Assembly: GCA_964387775.1 (NCBI GenBank)
Contig: CAYLZO010000007.1
Location: forward strand, 1 to 48,204
Length of the DNA stretch: 48,204 bases
Reading direction: 5' to 3'
From: CAYLZO01 sp964387775
Lineage (GTDB): Bacteria > Chloroflexota > Anaerolineae > JAAYZQ01
Positions 42,705 through 48,204 of the stretch are shown piece by piece; within the stretch, counting starts at the first letter, position 1, and the number at the start of each line of letters is the position of its first letter. The notes under the pieces were generated by a model. The model had not been told where the DNA came from. It saw only the letters and a program-made list of their open reading frames with translations, and ran no database searches. A program made the position numbers and the translations under genes.

Positions 42705-42953
42705 TCAGAAAGTAGAACGATTGACCCGAGACCACCAGGCCCGCCGCGCTTCTGCCTGTTTCTTCTGTGGCTTGGGACCGGGTTTGCGATTTTTAAACAC
42801 TTCCGGCAGAGACTCCTTCACCCTGTCCAAATCGTAACTCAAAGTGCTGGCTGGCACGCCAGCTTTGCGGGCTACCGCCGCAACGTTTATCCCACTCAGT
42901 GCCAGTTCCACCGGCTTGACTTTTTCCTTAATTTCACGTATCATGTTCGCCAT
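42705..42953 (-). mobile_element. Truncated transposase N-terminus (insertion sequence remnant)
   Basis: From the minus-strand ATG at 42953, preceded by AGGAGGCGACC, the frame reads MANMIREIKEKVKPVELALS and a helix-turn-helix (INVAAVARKAGVPASTLSYD) followed by a basic KNRKPGPKPQKK, as in N-terminal domains of several transposase/integrase-core families. It ends at residue 82; no catalytic DDE part follows, and the continuation in another frame (to 42646) is not recognisable. The 5' side has an imperfect inverted repeat (42955-42972 with 42998-43014). Remnant, family not assigned. Confidence 0.6.
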
Positions 42954-43100
42954 GAAGGTCGCCTCCTGATAGCGCTTGTGCCGAGTACACAGAGTTTCTA
43001 TCAGAGGTGGCCTTTTGTCAACTTTCAACCCACAAATATCTCGCTGACATCACAGCGTAGGGAACCATCCCGAACCTAAGCAAAGGAAGGGGAGAAGCTA

Positions 43101-43364
43101 ATGAACCAAGAACACGGGTTGCTAGAACGCGTCGTTCTGGGCGACCAGTTCAAAGAGCACATCATGGAGGCCATCCTGAACGGCGAGTACAAGCCCGGCG
43201 ATCGCCGGGTCGCCAGCGCGGTGGCGCGCCGTCACGAGGTGCTGCTCGAAGCCCTGGCCTCTCGCAACCCGCAGAAGGCGGGGCGGACCATGCGGCGCCA
43301 CATCAAAGACCTGAGCAGGCCGCCCGAGGGGTACTCGGGTTCGCCCGCAAGCCTGGACAAGTGA
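43101..43364 (+). pseudogene. Internally deleted GntR/FCD-type regulator
   Basis: An 87-residue frame with a good ribosome site (AGGAAGGGGAG). Residues 5-45 (LLERVVLGDQFKEHIMEAIL, NGEYKPGDR) are the start of a GntR winged helix; residues 44-70 (RRHEVLLEALASRNPQKAGR, TMRRHI) are the very end of an FCD ligand-binding domain. The rest of the DNA-binding domain and most of FCD are gone, and the reading frame was kept across the deletion. It immediately precedes the E2 gene and probably derives from its former regulator. Confidence 0.75.
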
Positions 43365-43372
43365 GCAAAAAC

Positions 43373-44764
43373 ATGCCCTTCGAAATCACGATGCCCCAAC
43401 TGGGGCTGACCATGGAAAAAGGGACCATCGTCGAATGGCTGGTCGGCGAAGGAGACGAGATTTCGGCCGGCCAGGAGATCTTTCAGGTCGAGACCGACAA
43501 GGCGGTGGTCGCCGTCGAGGCGCGCGAGACCGGCACCCTGGCCCGCATCCTGGTGCCGGCCGGCCGGGAAGTGCCCGTGGGCACGGCGCTGGCCGTCGGT
43601 GTGGTCGAGGGCGAGACGCTCCCTGCCGGCTGGCAGCCCAGCGCACCGGCTGCCGCCCAGGAAACGCCTATCCAGGCAAAAGCTAGGATCGAGGCCATAC
43701 CGGAAAAAGACCCCTCGCCGGCTTCGTGGAAAGCGCGCCGGCTGGCCCGTGAGGGGGGAATCGACCTGGAGGCGGTCGCGGGCAGCGGTCCGCAGGGAAG
43801 GGTCGTCGCCGCCGACGTGGAAGCAGCCCTGGCAGACCGGGCAGCGACGCCGGCGCCCACCATCCGAGCCACGCCGGTGGCCGCCAACCTGGCCGAGGCG
43901 CTGGGCCTCGACCTGGCGCAGGTGGCCGGCCGCAGTGGGCCGGGCGGGCGCATCAGCCAGGAGGACGTGCTGGCCGCCGCCGCCGCCCTCCTCCGGCAGA
44001 GAGCCGGAGCGCCCCCGGCCGCCCGGCCAGGGTTGCCCCAGGCGGCGAGCACCACACCCCTCAAGGGCGTGCGCAAAATCGTCTCCGAGGGGATGGCCCG
44101 GAGCGTCCACACCACGGCGCGGGTGACGCTCTTTCGCGAGGTGGACGCCGGGGAATTCGCCCGAGCCCGTGAGCGATTTATCGCCCAGGGCGTGCGCGTT
44201 TCGTACAACGACCTGCTGATCCGCATTTGCGCCGTGGCCCTGCGCGAGCACCCGGCGGCCAACGCCCGCCTGGGCCAGGACGGCCATCAAAATGATGGCG
44301 TGATCGAGTACCTGGACCGGGTCAACGTCGGCCTGGCTGTCGATACCGAGCGCGGCCTGCTGGTACCCGTGGTCCGCGACGCCGACCGGCTGACCCTGCC
44401 GGCCATCGCCGCCGAGACGGCGCGGCTGGTGGCGGCCGCCCGCAGCGGACGCCTCGCACCCGACGACCTGGGCGGCGGCACGTTCACCGTAACCAACCTG
44501 GGCATGTTCGGCGTCGAGGGCTTTACGCCGGTGATTAACCTGCCCGAATGCTGCATCCTGGGCGCGGGCCAGATTGTGCGCAAGCCGGTCGTGATTGACG
44601 ATGCCCCTCACGAGGGAGGCGATACCGTGGCCGTGCGACCGATGATGACCCTCAGCCTGGTTTTCGACCACCGCGTCCTCGACGGCGCCCCGGCGGCCCG
44701 CTTCCTGGACCGCATCGCCCAACTGGTCGAGGACCCGCTGCTGCTGCTGACGAGTGATGCGTGA
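43373..44764 (+). CDS. 2-oxo acid dehydrogenase E2 (dihydrolipoamide acyltransferase)
   Basis: Core acyltransferase of a pyruvate/acetoin/branched-chain type complex, 463 residues. Lipoyl domain (1-78) with the lipoylated K43 in ETDKA; two peripheral-subunit-binding domains in succession (about 117-149 and 163-198), each with G-x-G-P-x-G-R; and the catalytic domain (230-463) with DHRVLDG (H433). Ala/Pro-rich linkers join them. ATG at 43373 gives the usual MPFEITMPQLGLTM start; GTG at 43361 is possible. The last codons lie in a GCATCAC-type hairpin. Substrate of the complex is not decidable; acetoin or pyruvate are likeliest. Confidence 0.95.
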   Translation: MPFEITMPQLGLTMEKGTIVEWLVGEGDEISAGQEIFQVETDKAVVAVEARETGTLARILVPAGREVPVGTALAVGVVEGETLPAGWQPSAPAAAQETPIQAKARIEAIPEKDPSPASWKARRLAREGGIDLEAVAGSGPQGRVVAADVEAALADRAATPAPTIRATPVAANLAEALGLDLAQVAGRSGPGGRISQEDVLAAAAALLRQRAGAPPAARPGLPQAASTTPLKGVRKIVSEGMARSVHTTARVTLFREVDAGEFARARERFIAQGVRVSYNDLLIRICAVALREHPAANARLGQDGHQNDGVIEYLDRVNVGLAVDTERGLLVPVVRDADRLTLPAIAAETARLVAAARSGRLAPDDLGGGTFTVTNLGMFGVEGFTPVINLPECCILGAGQIVRKPVVIDDAPHEGGDTVAVRPMMTLSLVFDHRVLDGAPAARFLDRIAQLVEDPLLLLTSDA

Positions 44765-44811
44765 TGCGTGATGCGTGAGAAACCGTCACGTTTCACGCAT
44801 CCCGCATCACG
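44760..44811. repeat. Hairpin built of GCATCAC-type heptamers
   Basis: Three GTGATGC units (44754-44774) form the left arm; CGTGATGCGTGATGCGTGA (44760-44778) pairs with 44793-44811 at 18 of 19 positions around a 14-base loop. The E2 stop codon is inside the left arm. The heptamer is the complement of the array at 1904-1927. It separates E2 from E1 alpha and could act as an mRNA hairpin. Confidence 0.7.
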
Positions 44812-44828
44812 CCTTCTGGAGAGAGAGG

Positions 44829-45845
44829 ATGAGCAAAGAAACCAAAGAGACACCCCCTGACGACCTGACAAAAGACCAATTGCTGGCCATGTACCGGCGG
44901 ATGCGCCTGATCCGCGAGTTCGAGAATACGGCCCAGCGGCACTTTGAGGCAGGCGAGATCGCCGGCTTTTTGCACCTGTCGCAGGGCCAGGAGGCCGTGC
45001 CGGTGGGCACCTGCACCGCGCTGCGCGCCGACGATTACATCACCAGCACCCACCGCGGCCACGGCGACGTCCTGGCCAAGGGCTGCGAGCCCCAATACAT
45101 GTTCGCCGAGCTCTACGGCCGGACGACCGGCTACTGCCGGGGCAAGGGCGGCTCGATGCACATCGCCGACTTTAGCCAGGGCATCATCGGCGCCAACGGC
45201 ATCGTCAGCGGCGGCCTGCCGATCATCACCGGCGTGGGCCTGTCGATCAAGATGCGCGGCACCGACCAGGTGGCCGTCTGCTTTTTCGGCGACGGGGCCA
45301 CGGCCGAGGGCGGCTTTCACGAAGCGCTGAACCTGGCCTCGCTGTGGCAGATCCCGGTGATTTTCGTCTGCCAGAACAACCTCTACGGCCTGTCGCAGCC
45401 CTGGGCCGAGACAGCCCACGACTGCGACCTGGCCCAGCGGGCGCGCTCCTACCACATCCCCGGCGAGTGCGTGGACGGCATGGACGCCATCGCCGTCTAT
45501 CGCTGCGTGCAGGAGGCGGTGGACCGGGCGCGGGCCGGCGGCGGGCCGAGTTTCGTCGAGGCCAAGACCTACCGCTTCCTGGGCCACTACGTCGGCGACC
45601 CGGCGCTCTACATGCCCAAAGAGGAGCGCGAGGACTGGCGGGAAAAAGATGCCATCCTCAAGCTGGGCCGGCAGCTCCGCGCCTGGGGCTACCTGAGCGA
45701 CGAGGAGGACGAAGCGATGGCCGCGGACGTCGAAGCCGAGCTACAGGCCGGCATCGAGTTCGCCCGCTCCAGCCCCATTCCCGCCCCGGAAGAGGCGCTG
45801 ACCGACCTCTACGTCCACTTTGACCATGCGGGCAAGCCGCTGTAG
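44829..45845 (+). CDS. Thiamine-diphosphate-dependent dehydrogenase E1 alpha subunit
   Basis: Alpha subunit of the decarboxylating E1, 338 residues. The ThDP/Mg motif starts at GDGATAEGG (G154-D155-G156) and closes with NN at 183-184, the standard spacing; the STHRGHGDVLAKG and KGGSMH segments are typical of PdhA/AcoA. The loop for E1 regulation is ordinary. ATG at 44829 with GAGAGAGG is used; the frame's upstream part lies in the repeat hairpin. Partner of the beta subunit downstream. Confidence 0.95.
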   Translation: MSKETKETPPDDLTKDQLLAMYRRMRLIREFENTAQRHFEAGEIAGFLHLSQGQEAVPVGTCTALRADDYITSTHRGHGDVLAKGCEPQYMFAELYGRTTGYCRGKGGSMHIADFSQGIIGANGIVSGGLPIITGVGLSIKMRGTDQVAVCFFGDGATAEGGFHEALNLASLWQIPVIFVCQNNLYGLSQPWAETAHDCDLAQRARSYHIPGECVDGMDAIAVYRCVQEAVDRARAGGGPSFVEAKTYRFLGHYVGDPALYMPKEEREDWREKDAILKLGRQLRAWGYLSDEEDEAMAADVEAELQAGIEFARSSPIPAPEEALTDLYVHFDHAGKPL

Positions 45846-45865
45846 GGCAAATTGGCAATTTGCCC
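45845..45865. repeat. Extragenic palindrome, copy 2
   Basis: GGGCAAATT, GGC loop, AATTTGCCC: same perfect 9-bp stem as the copy at 31372, beginning at the last base of the E1 alpha stop codon. Confidence 0.8.
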
Positions 45866-45886
45866 CACCGACCGCAAGTTGCTGAA

Positions 45887-45907
45887 GGGCAAATTGGAAA
45901 ATTGCCC
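45887..45907. repeat. Extragenic palindrome, copy 3 (imperfect)
   Basis: GGGCAAATT (45887-45895) and AAATTGCCC (45899-45907) with one mismatch in the stem; 42 bases after copy 2, both in the E1 alpha/E1 beta spacer. Confidence 0.7.
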
Positions 45908-45927
45908 AACAAACTGGAGAAGCATTA

Positions 45928-46926
45928 ATGCAAAAGACAACGCGAGAAATCACCTATCGAGACGCACTCAAAGAAGCCCTGATCGAGGAGATGGAGCGCG
46001 ACGAGCGCGTCTTTCTCCTGGGCGAGGATATCGCCGATCCCTTTGGCAGCGCCTACAAGGTCACGCTGGGGCTCTCGCCGATTTTCGGCGAGGAGCGCGT
46101 CATCCAGACGCCCATCAGCGAGCAGGGCTTTACCGGCGCGGCGGTGGGCGCGGCCATCACCGGCCTGCGGCCGGTGGTCGAATACATGTACATCGACTTT
46201 ACGGCCATGGCCATGGACCAGCTCGCCAACCAGGCGGCCAAGATCCGCTACATGTCGGGCGGGCAGGCCGAGGTGCCGGTCGTCTTTCGCACCCAGGGTG
46301 GTCCGGGCAGGTCGTCGGCGGCGCAGCACGCCCAGAGCCTGGAGGCCTGGTTCCACCACCTGCCCGGCCTGTTGGTCGCCATGCCGTCCACGCCCTACGA
46401 CGCCAAGGGCCTGCTCAAGACGGCCATCCGCCTCGACGACCCGGTGATGTTCATCGAGCAAAAGCTGCTCTACAACACCACCGGCCCCGTGCCCGAGGAA
46501 GAATACCTGATCCCCTTTGGCGTGGCCGACGTCAAGCGCGAGGGGACCGACTGCACCGTGGTCGCCACGTCGATGGCCGTGGTCAAGGCACTGCGGGCCG
46601 CCGATCTGCTGGAAAAGGAGGGCATCAGCGTCGAGGTGGTCGACCCACGCACGCTCTTTCCGCTGGACATCGAGACCATCGTCGAGTCGGTCAAGAAAAC
46701 GTCGCGGCTGGTTGTGACCCACGAGGCACCGGAGCGGGGCGGGTTTGCCGCCGAGGTGGTGGCCCAGGTGGCCGACCGGGCCTTTGGCTACATCGACGCG
46801 CCGATCCAGCGGGTGTGCGCACCCTCGGTGCCACCACCCTTTGCCCGCAACATGGAAGATTTCACCATGATCGACGAGCACAAAGTCGCCGACCGGGTGC
46901 GTAAACTGGTCCGGGGCGAAATCTAA
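45928..46926 (+). CDS. Thiamine-diphosphate-dependent dehydrogenase E1 beta subunit
   Basis: Beta subunit of 332 residues with transketolase pyrimidine-binding and C-terminal domains. ThDP-activating glutamate region is LLGEDIADPFGSAYKVT; the ISEQGFTGAAVGAA and QGGPGRSSAAQHAQSLEAW segments are conserved in PdhB/AcoB; the C-terminal part begins SVEVVDPRTLFPLD. TGGAGAAG precedes the ATG. With the upstream genes this completes E2-E1 alpha-E1 beta; E3 (lipoamide dehydrogenase) is not in the window. Confidence 0.95.
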   Translation: MQKTTREITYRDALKEALIEEMERDERVFLLGEDIADPFGSAYKVTLGLSPIFGEERVIQTPISEQGFTGAAVGAAITGLRPVVEYMYIDFTAMAMDQLANQAAKIRYMSGGQAEVPVVFRTQGGPGRSSAAQHAQSLEAWFHHLPGLLVAMPSTPYDAKGLLKTAIRLDDPVMFIEQKLLYNTTGPVPEEEYLIPFGVADVKREGTDCTVVATSMAVVKALRAADLLEKEGISVEVVDPRTLFPLDIETIVESVKKTSRLVVTHEAPERGGFAAEVVAQVADRAFGYIDAPIQRVCAPSVPPPFARNMEDFTMIDEHKVADRVRKLVRGEI

Positions 46927-46999
46927 AACACCAATAATGAACATAGCTTCCCGGTCCCCACCCCGCCGCCGCCCGGCTATCCGGCCGAGCCAGCGCCCG

Positions 47000-47598
47000 A
47001 CACCTACGCCCCCGAGCCCATCGCCCCCGAGTTCGTCGGCCTGGCCAACTATGCCGCCCTTCTCGTCGAACACGTCATGTTCGAGGGCACCGGCAGCCGC
47101 GACGCAGATCGCCCGGCTCATGGACGAGGGGGGCGGCAACGCCGGCGCCTTTACCACCCGCGACTATACCTGCTACTATGCCACCGTGCTGGATGTGATT
47201 ATCGCACCTACGCCCTCGACCTCCTGGGCGACGTCTTGCTCAATTCGACCTTTCCGCCCGAGCACGTCGAGCGGGAAAAGATGGCCATCCTGCGCGAGAT
47301 CGCCGCCCACCGGGACCTGCCCGGCCAGCGGATCAATACGCTGCTCAAGGACTTTGCCTGGCCCGACCACCCGCTGGGCGGGCCCATCACCGGCCGCCCC
47401 GACGTCGTCGAGGGGCTGACCCGCGAGGACGTCATCTATTTCGTCCACGAGCACTACCTGCCCGACCGGATGATCGTCGCCGCGACGGCCCGGCTCCAAC
47501 GCCAGGCCAGGGTGCAGGCCGGCGCCGGGCCGAAGGACGACGGCAAGCCGCCGATCCGGGGCACGATCCTGGTCGTGGACGATAGCCCGACGGTTTGA
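47000..47598 (+). pseudogene. Frameshifted M16 peptidase fragment in a gene mosaic
   Basis: A Pro-rich stretch (GYPAEPAPDTYAPEP) and FVGLANYAALL, which recalls sugar ABC permeases, run into VEHVMFEGTG, the zinc motif of M16 (insulinase-like) peptidases with the first His of HxxEH replaced by Leu. From about 47104 to 47195 the homology continues in another frame (TQIARLMDEGGGNAGAF, TTRDYTCYYATVLD), then returns (ALDLLGDVLLNSTFPPEHVE, REKMAILREI, through HEHYLPDRMIV). It ends as GTILVVDDSPTV-stop, the first residues of a receiver domain. Two frameshifts and joined pieces mark it as a pseudogene. Confidence 0.75.
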
Positions 47599-47609
47599 AA
47601 CTTGCCCAG

Positions 47610-47630
47610 GCGCAATTTACAAAATTGCGC
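47610..47630. repeat. Extragenic palindrome, variant copy
   Basis: GCGCAATTT, ACA loop, AAATTGCGC: perfect 9-bp stem of the same design as the copies at 31372 and 45845 but with altered outer bases, 12 bases after the M16 mosaic. Confidence 0.65.
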
Positions 47631-47752
47631 TACAATCGACCGGCCACGCTTCACGCATCCGCGCTAGGTCGAGCAGGGAGCGCGGACCCATCCCACCGTC
47701 CAGCCGGAGTGAAGGGACAGGGAGCACAGCGAGGAAATCGCCGCCTGGTCGG

Positions 47753-48204
47753 CTAGGGCGTGAACTGGGCAATGGCCAGGAGCACACTCACCACCGTGCC
47801 GATGAGGGCCAGCGACCCAATCAGCCAACGGGTCTGCACCGCCATCTGGTGATGCATCCGGTCAAAGCGCTCGTACACCTGAGCAAAGCCTTCGTTCACC
47901 TCGTGGCGCAGTTGGGCCAGATCTTCCCGAAACTCAGCCCGCATCTGCGCCTGTTGCTCCCCAAACTCGGAACGCACCTGGGCCAGGTCCTCCTTGAATT
48001 CGGCCCGCGTCTGGGCCTGTTCCTGGCGGAGCTCGGTCCGTGTGCGGAATAGTTCCTCCTTGATGAGCACAACGTCTTTGTCCAGCCCGTCCAACTGCGA
48101 GAGGATCACCTGAAACTCGTCGCGGCTGACCCCCTCGGCCTGGATCAAATCGTAGACCTTGGCTTCCAGCCAGGGCTCAAACTCGGCGGCGACCTCCTCC
48201 CCCC
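47753..48204 (-). CDS. Coiled-coil protein with C-terminal membrane anchor (partial)
   Basis: The minus-strand frame is open to the right edge, so the N-terminus lies outside. The visible part has a short alpha-helical start (EEVAAEFEPWLEAKVYDLIQ), a heptad-like coiled coil with repeats of Q-A-Q-x-R-A-E-F-x-E-D-L-A-Q (about 45 residues), then a single C-terminal membrane helix (WLIGSLALIGTVVSVLLAIA) near the stop. This architecture resembles small tail-anchored coiled-coil proteins of unknown function (DUF1640-like). Only minus-strand intact gene in the window. Confidence 0.8.
   Translation of the reverse strand, partial: GEEVAAEFEPWLEAKVYDLIQAEGVSRDEFQVILSQLDGLDKDVVLIKEELFRTRTELRQEQAQTRAEFKEDLAQVRSEFGEQQAQMRAEFREDLAQLRHEVNEGFAQVYERFDRMHHQMAVQTRWLIGSLALIGTVVSVLLAIAQFTP

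Noticed and set aside
43232..44722. 496-codon minus-strand frame opposite E2
   Set aside because: Shadow of the E2 gene, whose lipoyl and DHRxxDG motifs are certain.

Overview
The window is 48.2 kb of GC-rich bacterial DNA (one scaffold gap of 100 N at 4636-4735) in which almost every gene runs on the plus strand. No rRNA or tRNA was seen, so taxonomy is inference. The solute-binding lipoprotein with a Cys-Gly-Pro-Thr-Pro linker followed by Val/Glu/Thr repeats, the long GAF/PAS kinases, the MglA/roadblock/DUF4388 genes and the AOR-alcohol dehydrogenase pair together resemble Chloroflexota (Anaerolineae-like) genomes. The gap suggests a draft or metagenome assembly.

Region 1 (74-16227) is metabolic: tungsten/molybdenum aldehyde:ferredoxin oxidoreductase, iron-type alcohol dehydrogenase, an FAD oxidoreductase, a repeat block with the assembly gap, a complete five-gene oligopeptide-type ABC importer (lipoprotein, two permeases, two ATPases, with overlapping or nearly abutting ends after the first permease), a PRC-barrel protein, a CocE-type hydrolase, a YitT-type membrane protein, a PHP metallohydrolase and a HAD phosphatase. 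A plausible theme is import and breakdown of peptides or amides plus aldehyde/alcohol redox, but no substrate can be read from the sequence.

Region 2 (16228-16862) is a 635-base gap with two palindromic structures and a good sigma-70-type promoter; the second structure looks like a MITE and lies exactly between the promoter and the next gene.

Region 3 (16863-41929) is a very dense signalling island: a dCache-HAMP-GAF NarL-type kinase with its LuxR-type regulator, four further large PAS/GAF kinases or hybrids, stand-alone receivers, a winged-helix regulator, then after a clear terminator a receiver-roadblock protein, an MglA-like GTPase, three more roadblock proteins, a possible V4R-like small-ligand sensor, a Cam-type gamma carbonic anhydrase, an amidoligase paired with a class II glutamine amidotransferase, another receiver and a receiver-GAF-GAF protein that has a histidine helix but no ATPase domain. 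The MglA/roadblock block and the amidoligase/GATase/receiver block are the most interesting candidates for an undescribed system.

Region 4 (41930-48204) holds a 2-oxo acid dehydrogenase operon (E2, E1 alpha, E1 beta, no E3 in view) between two stretches of mosaic gene debris: fragments of a C45 acyltransferase, a creatininase, a GH28 glycosidase, a transposase and an internally deleted GntR regulator on the left; a frameshifted M16 peptidase joined to pieces of other genes on the right. A partial coiled-coil membrane protein on the minus strand runs off the right edge. A family of short palindromes (GGGCAAATT-N3-AATTTGCCC) and GCATCAC heptamer arrays recur between genes.
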